Assembly (NCBI GenBank): GCA_003255065.1
Contig: QAOA01002231.1
Span: 158,012-222,011 of the forward strand
Length of the DNA: 64,000 bases
Origin: Cercis canadensis
Taxonomy: Eukaryota > Streptophyta > Magnoliopsida > Fabales > Fabaceae
Direction of reading: 5' to 3'
Shown: piece by piece, positions 41,101 through 53,805 of the stretch
Layout: each line of letters begins with the position of its first letter
How positions within the stretch are numbered: position 1 is the stretch's first letter
Translations under genes and position numbers: made by a program
The notes under the pieces: generated by a model
What the model saw: the letters and a program-made list of their open reading frames with translations, nothing else
Databases searched by the model: none
Told to the model about the DNA's origin: nothing

Positions 41101-44100
41101 CATAATTTACTCCTAAAACTTGGCCTTATAGATCATATTTCATTTTGAAAAAAAAAAGAGAAGAAGAAAAGAATATGTTAAAAAAGAGAGTACAAAACAT
41201 AGCCCATGTTAACAGCTGGATAAACAAACAAAGCAGAGAGATCATAGATTATAACAAACTAAAAATTGACAAAAAAAAAAAAAAAAAACTTTTTTCTAAG
41301 TCAAGAAGAAAATAAATTACTTGGAATGAAGCCAGCAAAGTGAATATGACATTTCCCTTTTGAATTGCATCCACTTTCCTTGTAGCAAAGCTCTTTCCAT
41401 CACGGAGACGGTCAACTCGATATATAATTGGCACTGCAAAAGAAATATTTACACAAGTATCAATTTTTAATTTTATCAGCTATATGAATGATGATAATGA
41501 AATGTACATGTAACTTTTGACACAAAATCACAATGCATACATTGTATACTTTACTCAAAAATGAACTGTTATCATAAATCACTGAAACTACAGGATTCAA
41601 TTCTCTAGAAGAATCAACAGAAAGTCAACATGAAAACGTAACTTAAATGTTATTCTTCAGAGAAGATAAAAGCCAAGGTCCTAGTATCCTTGATGACCAA
41701 AAAAGATATATATATATATGCCAGCATCAACTTTAGCTGATGATCCGTGGAGTTCTTGAAAATACTTGCTGCTTGAGATGGAAAGATGGGCACTGATCAT
41801 TAACTCAAGTACCTGTTCTATGCACAGTTTTACACAAAATTTGGTTNCAGCTATCCCTTAATTTCCTCCCTTAATATCCGGGATTTCCAACATATATGCC
41901 AGCATCAACTTTAGCTGATGATCCGTGGAGTTCTTGAAAATACTTGCTGCTTGAGATGGAAAGATGGGCACTGATCATTAACTCAAGTACCTATTCTATG
42001 CACAGTTTTACACAAAATTTGGTTCTTGTGGATAATCTACATATTTGTCTTGTGCAGCTTATTCGCAGTACAACATGTTCTAACAAAAGCAAAGCAGTTG
42101 AAGATATCCCACCAAAACAGATATGTTAGCTGGTAAGTGAAGCTGGTAAGAATCAGGGATTCAGGATTTATCAGGAAATAAGAGGACAATTCCTAAATTA
42201 ATAACTAGACAAAATAAGGGTTCAGATCATCTGCCACTGCAAATCATAAATAAAAGAGGTGAGAACTAGCTTATACAAAGCAACTTAATGGATGGATGGT
42301 GAAAAGAAAATTGAAGTTTAAAGTTTCCAGCTTATGCAGGCAAAATGGAGTACACACATCATGTTGAGAAACGAAGCAAAAAGAATAACAAACGGGAATT
42401 ACATCAGAGCATTGTCATCAAATGCTAGCAATTCAAAGTATACTTACTGTTAAAATCCCCCACAAGAAGAAAATAAGCATGCAAACTATGAACAACCTTG
42501 AGACAATCAACAGATTTTGATGCTGCAGCCAGTGCCTGCATGTTACCTATTTTATTATAATATTCTATGTCTAGAAGCTGCAGCTGACATGATCAGCATG
42601 ATGTAATATGAAGAATAAAATAAAGTAGTTTTATCCTACCTGTCCAATGAACTGTCCCCCAAACACCTTCCCAAATTTTGGAGCATCTGCTGGGGTGATT
42701 CCTCGGAAAAGATCTACCTTTAGAAGAGAAACAACAGAAAGACATTAAGCTGAATTTCAGGGTATAAAGCACGTTATTATCAAAAACACATCGCTCAATT
42801 ATATCAATATCCATATAGATAAAGTGATAAAGACAACTTTATGGTTAGTTCTGTAAGAAACCTAAGAAAGAAAGGAAACAATTTTTTTTACCCAACCCAA
42901 ATTTGAGTTCTTGAGTCTTATACCAAATCAAATTTTTTTCCTTTTTTTCCTTAGTAGCATATATTTCTTCATAATATCAGAATATATTTACTCAAGAAGA
43001 ATTATATCATCTTTATTCTTTACTTTGCTTTCCTCCTTTTATTTCAGGTAAAAAACTACTATTATATATAATTTTTCATCTTGAATCATATGCATCTATT
43101 TTCTGCAAGTCATTTGTGGAAGATGCATCAGGACCCAAGAAGATGAGTAAGAGTATGATAATATAAGCAAGCAAAGTTGCTGACATATAACGTTATTGCT
43201 AGCATGGACAATCTGTCTGTAAAATGCTTTATTATGTAAACATTTGAACAAAAAATAAAGAAACCATAATGACATAAAAAAAGAAAAGAAAAGAAAGAAA
43301 TAACCTCTATGGGTTCCAAGTGCAATATTTGCTCAATGGATGAGCATGTCTCAGGATTCTTTTCTGCACTCCAGAGAGACTTTGGATGCAGCAGAGTTGA
43401 GTGCTCATGAGGCAGCACTAAGCATGTCAGCTGCCATGGCAAACAACAGAAAGTCACTACAGGAGTAAAATCCATACCAATCAAAGATGCCTCTCAGGTG
43501 CTTGCACACTCAGCCAAAGTTGTTGAATTTGGAAAGCAGTAGGACAAGAAACTATAAAGGCACCTTAGACAAAGCAACAACATCTGCATGGTGAACTGCA
43601 TTTGACAAACCTGCAAGTTGAAAGTTCACATTATTCTTCTGTGATTATGATTAAAAAGCAATTCAAGACAGAACAGAAGTTATGCACTATAGTTAAACAA
43701 GATCATCTTCAATTTATCCAAAAAAAGAAGCAAAGAAAGAAAGAAGAAAGAAAACATAACAAGTGGGTTCTGACACCAAGTAAAAGAATGATGAATACGC
43801 CAAACATTAAAGAAAGCATGCAACCAAAAACTTCACAAGCCTTTCCAGGATACTTTTGAGCAACCATATACAAGAAAGATCTAAGCTTTCTAGAGGACCG
43901 TAGCCTCAATTGCATGATCAGAATGGCAAATTTGAACTAAATGGAATATTTGGAGTGCAACAGAAGAGGTGATATAATGATCAATAATTAAATCATGATG
44001 ACACAAAGCGGCATAACAAGCAGCCCAAACAATAACGTGCAACTTTGAAGCATAAGAACGAAGATTACTACCATAACCAAAATAGTCATATCTTTTCAAT

Positions 44101-45120
44101 TGGAATTCTGGACGGTTTTCATCATTGACATCAACAGATCCAACAACCTCAGCCTGTAAGCCAGGAAACAGGACTTTAGAGCACAAAACTGTCAAATTTG
44201 GAATGTTGACATTAAAAATAAGCATACCTCTCCTTCCCATATGAAGTAAATTCCATCCGCAGATTCATCCTCATGAACAACATAATCTCCTCGCTCTACA
44301 CAAAAATCCATTAAACATGAATTAAAAACATCAATATATATATATATATATATATATTCCTTTGTACTTCATTTTTCTCTAAATGAAAGATGACCTCTAA
44401 AATGCAGTAAAAAAGCACCAAATAGGGATGTTAGACATAAGCTACTGTCTTCTTCTCGTTTAAAAATAGTGTTGTAAATGGGGATATATCATATATGTAA
44501 AAGATAGGGAGTGAGGGAGAGCTGACAGACTTTTTTCTTTATATCTGTTTTTCTGACAGACTTTTTACATAATGTACAGGTTCTCCTGTGTGCTTTGTTT
44601 GTTTCATGAAATAAATCCTGATTCATCAAAAAAATTGCTTAGGAACGAAAACGTAACGAAATTCTCCAATCATATATTTAGGTACTTCATTGCATAAAAT
44701 CTAATTCAACAGAAATGATGCCAAATTTTCAAATTTAAGATTTACCGTAGTGTTTGACAAACACAAGTTCAGCAATTTTTCTTAGAGACGGGCTGGGAAG
44801 CTTCTGCAGTAGAGGAACGCAACCCAGAAACTCAATTACTGCAAAATCAAGAACAATCATAGATCACTGCAGAAATTCAAACACATCAAATTGAATAATA
44901 ATTATAATAATAAAAAATGCAAAATGTCTAAGGCTGCTTTTAGTCCTAGCAGTTCTTATCCTTTTGGTTGCTGTGAAACTGCTCAAACAGAGAAAAAATT
45001 CGAAGTAGGGGTAATGATGTTAGGCTTTTGTCGATATTTTCCAGCAGATTCCCAGCAACCAAATGGAGTAGTAGTAATGATGTTAGGCTTTCTCTCTGGC
45101 TCACCTTCGTCCTTGTCCAT
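38172..45120 (-). CDS. Acyl-CoA thioesterase with N-terminal cyclic-nucleotide-binding-like domain
   Basis: Seventeen minus-strand exons from 45120 to 38172 (right-to-left: 45120-45105, 44838-44746, 44289-44228, 44153-44072, 43610-43564, 43430-43305, 42717-42640, 42535-42448, 41433-41321, 40401-40339, 40256-40201, 39803-39699, 39582-39526, 39001-38900, 38765-38717, 38641-38573, 38249-38172) encode 427 residues, the length of the Arabidopsis homologue as I recall it. The protein hydrolyses acyl-CoA, probably in peroxisomes: it ends in SKL. Residues 1-130 form a cNMP-binding-like domain ([50 protein letters not shown]). The double-hotdog TesB-type domain follows ([52 protein letters not shown]). 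The first coding exon is only 16 bases (MDKDE). One intron uses a GC donor. Confidence 0.95.
38434..38559 (-). mobile_element. Short tRNA-derived SINE in a thioesterase intron
   Basis: TGAAGAGATATGATTT (38434-38449) and TGAAGAGATATTATTT (38544-38559) form a 16-base target duplication with one mismatch. The 94 bases between, read on the minus strand, have a tRNA-like head (TAGTTTAGTAGTCAGAGG) and B-box-like GGGGTTTGAACCTCC, then an A-rich tail. It lies in the last intron of the thioesterase, in the same orientation as the gene. Confidence 0.85.
40257..40338 (-). other. GC-AG intron in the thioesterase gene
   Basis: The donor reads GATACG/GCAAGT and the acceptor TTATAG/CTT. Only the GC donor gives the family sequence [14 protein letters not shown]; the nearby GT would shift the frame. 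GC donors are a known minority class and this one otherwise matches the U1 consensus well. Confidence 0.9.
41714..42024. repeat. Near-identical 133-bp copies around a single N (probable false duplication)
   Basis: 41714-41846 and 41892-42024 are 133-base copies that differ at very few positions. The first copy ends exactly at the N at 41847. They lie in thioesterase intron 8 and do not touch exons. This looks like an unmerged contig overlap rather than a real repeat. Confidence 0.85.
44334..44358. repeat. (TA)n microsatellite
   Basis: About 12 TA units in the second thioesterase intron. Confidence 0.9.
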
Positions 45121-48100
45121 CACAAAGCAAGAATCCAATTTCCCACACAGTCTTGGGAAGAAACTAGCTCAGAATCAACGAATGTAACCTTTGTCAACAT
45201 TACTACATTATTGGAAGAACCAGTTGAGATCCGTACGTAGTGGTGTATCGTAAAAGCGTGGACCCAACTGGATTTGGCTAATAGCGGTCGCAGTTGCAGT
45301 GGAAAATATCAAATTAGAAGGACACGTGGCAATTAATAGTGTTCGGAATTCTTACCGGAAAAAAAAAACAAAGGATGAAAATTGAGGAGAAATAAAGAGT
45401 GAAAAATAAGAAGGATGAAAAAGTGGGGGAAAAAGGACGTGGGTTCCACTCAAAAATGATCTTTTTTAATATGAAGAGAAAATTAAGAGAGAGGCGTTGG
45501 TTCTATTTAGACGAAAAATAACATATTGAGTCTTTAATAAAACGTTACCAAGCAACACTTATTATTAAGTGGTTTTTCTCATTATAAATTAGCAATTTTT
45601 CTTTTCCTCACTTTATACCCTATCAAACGAGAAAATAATTTATTTCCATTTTTTTAAAAAAAAATTATTCATCCAAACATTAAGAAAGAAAACATTTTCT
45701 GGTCACTTTTCTCTCCCCAACCAAAGAAAGCATTAAAGTTAAGATAAATAAATTCCTTGCACGTGTATGTAGCACCTCCTTGTGACACATGTGTAAAATT
45801 AAAAAATATCATTTAATTATTTTTTATATTTTATGCATATTTAAATATAATAATTATTATGCTGCCTTGTTAAAAATAATAATTTAAAGGTTAATAAATC
45901 CACGTAAAATTTAATAGAAATGCCCTTAAACACTTTTCTACAACTCATAATTAAGTAATATTAAAATTATCTTTAAAGTTTTATTAAAAAAATTCAAGTT
46001 TTTTGAGTAGTTCAAAAATTATTTATCAGAATTTTTGTCCCCCCCGCCGCGTCCTCCTCTGATTTTCTCTATTTTTGTCTTCCATTTTGTATATACGGAG
46101 GCCCACCTTGTCCATCTATCTCTACCTTTGTCATTTTTCTGCTTTACGTGCTTGTTGTGTACTTGTATTTCTCGCTCAAAGTTTTCTATATTCCTATCAA
46201 CACCAAAGAGGCTAGAAAATGGCTGAGAGAAACTCAGATAGATCACCAGGCATGTAAAGCTGCTGCGGCCAGGGTGCCAAGAACAAAACATAATTTCTGA
46301 ATGTGAAGTACAAAACTTTCTTTTATTTCGTACACTGTCATAACAATAAATTACAAGAGAAAGCCACCATCAAATGTTTCATCATTTTAAAAAGAAAACC
46401 TTCAGCTCAACAACTAGTCTAACAACATAATTAAATTACATCAGCATTATAACTGAAGTTGGTGTATCCATTGCCAAACAATCAACCATCTCATAGACTT
46501 CCCTTTCATGGCCACATACTGAATAGCTGGCAAAGTAGAGTATGCCTGGTAAAATTAACAAATGATAGAAACCCCTTGAAATATAAAGTAAATGATAAGT
46601 AAAACTAACTTGCACCTATTATCTGAAATTTGTATTTGAGTGAAAGCAACCAAATAACTGCTCAGAAATCCTTTGCATATATATACTGAATCAGATTTGG
46701 AAGAACCCAAATCATTGTGGACTTGACAAAAGATTCATCACAGCAAAGGAAATAATGACAACTAAAAGATCAGGTAAATTAACAATCAACACCTTCAGAA
46801 AGCACCCACCAGTATAATTTATTATGAATGTACAAGCAATATGAAGCCAGCCACTTACTGTGGATAGCGATAGAAATATGGACAGCAACTCTTCATTGTG
46901 CATAGTCAAAGGCAGGTTCTAACTCCACTTTTTTACTTAAATCACAAAAAACTCTAGTAATAGACAACTAATTGACAAATATGGAACAAACTCCATTGAA
47001 ATCAATTTACAAATCATTCACAAACAATTCTGAAGACAACATTTGGAGGTCAAAATGGAATAGATTTTGGTACAATTTGACCAAGTTCCAAAAGAATACT
47101 ATGCGGTTAACAACTTCTCTATTAGTAGAGAGCATGGAGTGCCCGCATTTCAACAAAGTAGAAAAGGCAATATACCTTTTTGGGTTTTTTTATTGCCAAA
47201 TCTCAACGATATATTCAACCTTTTTAATATTATAGTATCAACTCAAAAGGGGTTCTAATGTGACTTTTAACAATTTAGGCTCCTTTTCAATAAAGATCCC
47301 ACTTGGATGAGCTTGCCTTTGGCATGTAAAAGCTTATTCAGTGTCATAAGCACTTACAAAAACTTCTACATTTGAGTGAGCTTATTAATAAATCCTACAA
47401 GATCCAAATAAGTTGCTAAACTTACTTTTAAGTGAAATTTACAGCTTATGCTGACAAGCTGAGTACAATTCATATTGTATGACACATATAATAAGTTGGT
47501 TGGAGAGAATTGTAGGGGAGAGAGCAGAAGGGAATTAATGTGCTGGGGATTTGGGCCAGATACACTACACTCTCCTTCCCTTCCCATTTCTCCAATCAAA
47601 CAGTGTTTTAAGCACATGATCAACAGCCCATCCAAATTGGATCAAACATGTAGAGTGTCTTCTAATCTAAACCCAAGATTTTAGGGCATCACATTAAATA
47701 CCATTTAATAGATTGCCCTAACATCTAGGGCCTAGATAAAAAGAAATTATGAATAATTAGATCCTTACTGCATTTCATCATGTCCCTTAAATGACAATAA
47801 ATCAATGTTCTTATATGAGCTTCTCATGCCATACAAGAATTTGACAGGTAATTTCTTATGTGTTTAACCATCCTATTTGAATTATAATTGTATCAGAATT
47901 CTCCATTCTCAAATGCTTTTTAAGCACCAATATAAAAGTTATACAATTTTAATGCTACAACATTCAAGTCAAGATTAATTTTAGTATACTTGATCTACTA
48001 AATGAGACCCATCATTTGGTTGTCATGGTGCTTTTAATGCTGTCCACATGACTCACAACAGATCGAAACATTATAACAATAGAGAACTCATTTATGACAG

Positions 48101-49600
48101 TTAATTTTTTATGTGCAGCATATACAAAAATAGAATACCAAGAACTTGAATCAAACTCTGAAACTCTAGTGGTTGACTTTCTTTTCTTCTTCCTTTTTTT
48201 TTTTTTTTCTATGAGCATGGTGCATAGCCATATCTACACAAGAATTCTAATAATTATGTGAAGACATGCCACATCAAACACATTAGAGACTACAATATGA
48301 TGAGTCCCACTTAGTAGATCAACTACACCGAAAAATCACCTCCATTTGGATTTTAGCAATAAATATTGGATCTAATCTGATCAACAATAAATATATAACT
48401 AGCGCCTTTCAAATCCTTTTCAATTAAATATAAGATGAATTAGGCATTGTGTGCCATTAATGTTAATAACTGAATCTAACTTGCAGCACTAAAATTTGAT
48501 CTACCCTCAGTGCCTCACCAACACATTGAGAAAATGAAGGAAAACCAGTATTTCGATGCATCTTCAAATAACTTCACTTTTCAAACCAGATTTTTAAATT
48601 ATTAGTTGAAATGCCCATATGATAGTAGATCCAACTTTTAGCTTTTAACACAAAGTAGCATGAACATGAAGCTAAACAAAAAAATGAGTCCTAAAATCCT
48701 ATAACCCTTCATTTCAGACTTGCATTACACTGATTCACAAAATGACAGGACAGGACAGGACAGAACAACGACCACATAACAAGCACAACAAATGTCAACC
48801 AAAACTAAATATAAAATGGTCCTCATACATTAACTTCCAAGGTAACTAAATGGAGAACATGTAAACCAAGGGCAAGGTAAAAACTGCAAAAGTAAAAGAG
48901 AAACAACATTCAGAACCCAAGAATTTTGCTCCTATAAATCCAAATCCATTATTAATACTATTGTTTAGCGAACCCCAATATACAGAAACTTACCATAGTT
49001 GCCAGGTTCCTCCCACTTAATACTTCATTATGCCTAACAAGGATATCAAAACGCAGATTCTAACCTTCCATTAACACACTAACTAAACAGAACAAAAGCC
49101 AACAGCCAAACATTGATAATTGCAGTAAAATAATAAAAACCAGAATCAGTGGAAATCAAATGGCAAAGCATGAACCAGAATCACAGAAGCATTATTATAA
49201 ATGACAAAAGATATAATCAACCCAAGACTAAGTTTAGCTTGGCCAGATGCATAAAGGAAGGCGAATAAACGAATATACACTCCTTCCACTAAAACCAGCT
49301 CAAGTCACAAAAGCATGTCCAAATGGATATTGTATTTTCAATTTTCAAAAGAAAATTCAAAGACTAAAACCCACATTTGACATCCTTAATTATCCCAACA
49401 GTTTAATAGAGTAAGCTGCAACACTTCATAGTTCATACACCCCATTAATTTGTATGTATTCATATCAGTAACAAAATCTATAAAACCCAATAGCACAGAA
49501 TTATTAGAAAAAAGAAAAGAAAGAAAAAATCTAAGCTTCATAGTAGTTCTACTGCAACAAAAAGAAAACAACTAAAAGCTTGATGATAAATGCATCACCA
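45121..49600. other. Region without a supported gene
   Basis: The first 250 bases should hold the thioesterase promoter and leader. 45.3-46.0 kb is AT-rich. Around 46.02-46.29 kb the base composition becomes more balanced, with overlapping open frames on both strands (46035-46226 plus, 46019-46291 minus), but none matches a family I know and none has a convincing exon structure. 46.3-49.6 kb is uniformly A/T-rich with many short runs, and includes a GACAG repeat near 48748. I cannot exclude a non-coding RNA. Confidence 0.4.
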
Positions 49601-49840
49601 AACACTTTTCAACTTGAATTTCCTGTAGAATCCTCAGACAAATTAGCAGATTTAGCTATTTTGGTGAAGACGGTGGAGTAGTTAGAGCAGAGAGAACTTG
49701 CCAGTAACCAAAACGAGTAGGGTTTGGGACTCTTCTTACTTAGGCATTTAAACGCGAAAGGAATCGGGTCCAGTTATAATAACTAATAAGCGCCAAGCGG
49801 AGACTAGCGGACCGGTCTCTGTTTCACAGTTTCACTTCCG
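49600..49840 (-). other. Leader-like segment, paralogous to 54740-55080
   Basis: Read on the minus strand, this has AAACCCTA (telo-box) at 49719-49726, then a stretch ending in CAAGTTGAAAAGTGTTTGGTGATGCAT. A diverged copy is present at about 54740-55080 in the same orientation, sharing a similar CAAGTTGAAACTGTTTGGTG stretch and flanking blocks. Both look like 5' regions of duplicated minus-strand transcription units, yet no coding exon of either is recognisable. Confidence 0.45.
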
Positions 49841-51160
49841 GTTAATTTTTTGGAGGTAAACGGAGGCCATTTTCCCCCCTATTTTTTGTGGTTGCTATCC
49901 TATCTGTACCAGAATAAACACTTCTTTGAAATGCAAGAACAACGAGATATAAGAGAGCGTGTTAAAAAACATAATTTTTTGAATTTTTTTAATATATTTT
50001 TTATGCACTTTCTTGTATTAAGTCATTTTTGTATTTTAAGAAAGTGTTTGGGTGATTTAATTTTTTTAAATCTTTGTAATAATACAAAATTCATTGAGTA
50101 GCAGTAGCACTACCCTTAAAAATGATAGTTAGCAAGTATCTCTATTTTTTGTATAAAGAACAATTGTAAGCATTTAGTGCATAAATTTTTTATACTTTTG
50201 GCAATAACTCTGAATTCAAACAGAGAACCAATAAATCCTTAAGACGACTACAATGTTACTTAAATACAAGTTATTTAGTGCATGGATTAATTATGAAGAA
50301 ACAGATTCTATTAAAAAAATTTAATTTGGGGTCAAATTAATTTTTAGAAAGTTAATTTATTGTTTAAATATATTTTTTGCCAAGTGATTTAATAATAGTT
50401 TTTATTTAATTTGTATCTAAAAATACTTTAAAGCACTGAATTATTTAAAAGGATGTGAAGCATTTTAAATATTATTTTGAATAATAAATTAAACCTAATT
50501 GATCAAAATACATACAATAGTTTCTAAAAAAAATTAGAGTAAAATTAGAAACTTCATGGAGTTACTTTCACTTGAAAACCTTTTCATATATTTAAAATGA
50601 TGAAAAGGCTTTTGCATTATTTTAGCAAATAAGAGTAAAAGTCTCACAAAATTTATTCTGGCCTTTCAGAAACTGTTTTGACGTGGGCAAAAATAAAATC
50701 CAAACATATACTTTCTTTTTTTTTAAAAAAAAAAAAAAAAGAAGACAACTTTTCAGGGTTAGACTTATAAAATTAGTTTATCGTACCAACATGAATTTTT
50801 TTCATTTTATTTCTGTAATGCCAACTTTATTATTTAATTATAAAAAAGAATATATTATAGATATTTTACAATAATATATAATAAATCATTTTTAAACTAC
50901 TTCAAATTTATATCAATTTTATATGTGTGTGTGACTATTTCAACTCATTTAATGAGAAAAATGATTTAAGTTAAAATAATGTTTTACTGAAAGTAATATG
51001 TGATTTTACTTTTCCTACAATGTCAGTTACTAGTACAATTTAAAATAACTAAAAAGCAACAGTATATTGATGAAGAAAATAAAAAAAAAATCAATTCAAT
51101 ATTAATATCCAAAATGGGGCAAACATATTATTACAACACTCAAACATAATATTTAAGATG
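49841..51160. other. AT-rich spacer
   Basis: Very AT-rich DNA with long A and T runs near 50690-50740. I see no gene, terminal repeat or hairpin worth naming. Confidence 0.5.
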
Positions 51161-52980
51161 ATTCAAACGTAGCCATGAACAAGGTTAATAATTTTCCATC
51201 CCGAGCAACACCATCCTGCAACTGCAAGTAGACAAAATTCAAGGTTAAGATATTCTAGAAAGAGAGAGAGAGAGGGAAGAAGAAGGTCAAGAAGAAGGTC
51301 TAGCAACATTGAAAAAGGTTCAAAATGACACAAGTTCTTTGATAACGCATGCAGTTGCAGAGGCATTTGTTAACAAAGATGTTTTAAGGAATTTTCCCTG
51401 TTCAGGTTGTAAAAATTTCTGAAATATCTCCTACTTCTGGAAAACATTCTTGGCACTAAGCTACTTGAAGAGGACAAGGTTCACTTCTAAAAGGTGAATG
51501 CTAGATCATAGCGATAAAACTATCATGCAGGAAGGACTTTGTAAATTTCTATCCCTCACTAAGGGAGCCAATTGGCCCAATTCTGGCGTTAAACAAGCAT
51601 AGAATTCTTAATTTCCATTCATCTTTTTCAATTAAAAAACAATAAACTTACATTGTTAAATAGAAACCAAATGTTCACATAAACCAAGTGCTAATACTTA
51701 GCATCATCAATTACTCAATGATTTCACAACTGTAGCCAGATCATTAGCCATATGAGAATATGCATATAAAAAATATAGGATATAAGTTAAACATAGAGAA
51801 GTAAATCCTTTCTTAATAGAACATTATGCTATTTATAGATCAGCAATTTAAGACAATGCAACTGTGTCTCATGAAAAGTAATACTTTAATAGTTCGGCAT
51901 AACTCTACCTTCTCCCCCCCACCCCCACATCTCTCTGCTTTTTCAAACCCATTTCATACTTCTTTTACTAACTGTTACAGGTCAACTTTTTCCATCTCTC
52001 TCTCTCTCTCTCTCTCTCTCCCCCCCCCCCCCCCCTNCCCCCCCTCTCTTTCTCTCTCTTGTGTCTCTGCATGAATATAACAGTAGCAGTCTCATGAGTC
52101 CTTTATCTTCTGTCTCTGCATGAATAGAACAGTAGCATTAACAATAAAAATTCCGAATATTTCAATTTACCATAAAATACCAAACAGTAACACTTTTTTG
52201 AGAGCACTTCAACAGTACAGTTCCTTTGCGATTATTCAGCTGCCTCCTCTCCAGCAGCTGATTGAGTTCTGCGGCCTATAATGCATACAGAAAACCAAAC
52301 AAGTATCTGTAATCATGGAGATAAATTAAGAAAGGATCTCAATTTGTTCTTCTGATTCTTTGCCATTTGTCCCTTTCCTTTTGTACCTATTCACTTATAG
52401 ACCGGCAACAAGTCCTTAGTACAAGTGAGTTTGTTCATGGTAACGTCATACATCTGGATATGCCAAAACTGTGACTACAGCAGGCAGATTTCCACCATAC
52501 ATATTTTTTTTTTTTTCAAAAAATGACAGTGTGTGCTATTAAGATGTCAATATTTTGTGACACATTCAACACAGATTAGGACAAAACCTTCTAAAATGCA
52601 GTTAAATCATAAAGCTTTATGCAGATTACGCCCTCCCATTTTAGAAGAGCAGGACACAGAATTTGTAAAGCAATTCTTTTAAGAGATCGACATCTTCACC
52701 AACATTTCTACTCTCAAAATAAACAAATTTGCCCTCCCTCCTCCATTTTAGGGTGCAAACAATATCTAGCATCAATGTACAACTATCATCACAATCAATG
52801 ATCTCTGCACTTTATCCAAATTCTAGTGGCTTCTTTACATTGGCGCGAAAAAAGGAACATGATTGAAAAATGGCCAAGTCTACAACATCAATGACACAAA
52901 ATGGGCACAGATGCAAAGGTCATTAAATGGCTGAAATTAAGTCATACGTACGTTCCAAATATCATGACTGAATATTAACT
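51161..52980. other. Region with two possible exon-like pieces (minus) and a CT/C microsatellite
   Basis: On the minus strand an acceptor near 52293 precedes a short helix-like frame (AAELNQLLERRQLNNRKGTV), and another near 51226 precedes LQDGVARDGKLLTLFMATFE ending in a stop near 51158. They could be exons of one unrecognised minus-strand gene starting near 55 kb, but I could not connect them and assign low confidence. 51996-52050 is a (CT)n run passing into a C run with an N at 52037. Confidence 0.3.
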
Positions 52981-53059
52981 ATAAATGGTTAATTGTATTT
53001 TGGCCCAAAAAAATTTATGTATTTACTTGTGTTTCCCACTAATCAAAACCACAAATTTT

Positions 53060-53413
53060 TTACTAACCAAAGTTTTTTCTCTTCTCCTCCCTTCATCATT
53101 CCCACACCCCTTCTTCTTCTTCATTTTCTTCTCTTCACTTCACACACAATTTTGTTTAGAGGCTGGCGCCACCGAATACGAAGTACCCATTTTCCACTTC
53201 CATCGCCAGCTACCTTTGCTTATTTTCCTGCCAATATCTCCTCTCTTATCCTTCCTCAGGCAACCAAATTGAAATCCTTTTCTAGGAAGCTCCTCGGAGT
53301 TGCTATTGCTGTTGTTCTCGCTGCCATCATTGTTGTCGGTATTTCCACTTTCTTCTACTGCCGGCGGAGGAGGAAGCGTTACTCTGCCGATGAGAAAATA
53401 ATTTCATCTTATT
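53060..53413 (+). pseudogene. Class I formin N-terminal fragment
   Basis: The plus strand carries the membrane-anchor part of a plant class I formin, which ties actin nucleation to the cell surface. The family block FPANISSLILPQATKLKSFS is followed by the single membrane span GVAIAVVLAAIIVVGISTFF and the basic stop-transfer YCRRRRKRYSADEK. Just upstream, NTKYPFSTS (the usual extracellular motif) and a possible signal peptide (FFFFIFFSSLHTQFCLEA) are present in other frames, so at least one frameshift separates the parts. There is no FH1 or FH2 domain after it: the frame ends in ISSY and a stop. It is a gene fragment, not a formin. Confidence 0.72.
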
Positions 53414-53805
53414 AAACAAATAATTTAAAGTTACAAAACTCATAAAGTAAGAAATTAAAAATGAGGTCAAACTATAATTTAATAAAACTATTAAGGTACA
53501 ATGTNGCCAACTACCTTTGCTTATTTTCCTGCCAATATCTCCTCTCTTATCCTTCCTCAGGCAACCAAATTGAAATCCTTTTCTAGAAAGCTCCTCGGAG
53601 TTGCTATTGCTGTTGTTCTCGCTGCCATCATTGTTGTCGGTATTTCCGCTTTCTTCTACTGCCGGCGGAGGAGGAAGCGTTACTCTGCCAATGAGAAAAT
53701 AATTTCATCTTATTAAACAAATAATTTAAAGTTACAAAACTCATAAAGTAAGAAATTAAAAATGAGGTCAAACTATAATTTAATAAAACTATTAAGGTAC
53801 GATGT
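53205..53805. repeat. Two 300-bp near-identical copies meeting at an N (probable false duplication)
   Basis: 53205-53504 and 53506-53805 are both 300 bases long, almost identical, and abut a single N at 53505. Each contains the formin membrane-span piece. Exact ending at the N on both sides is the signature of two contig ends that were placed end to end instead of merged, so the second formin piece is probably not real. Confidence 0.88.

Noticed and set aside
46035-46291. Small plus or minus strand gene near 46.1 kb
   Set aside because: Overlapping frames on both strands exist, but there is no recognisable family and no supported splice structure.
53501-53716. Second formin frame as an independent gene copy
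   Set aside because: It abuts an N and repeats the preceding 300 bases almost exactly; more likely an assembly artefact.
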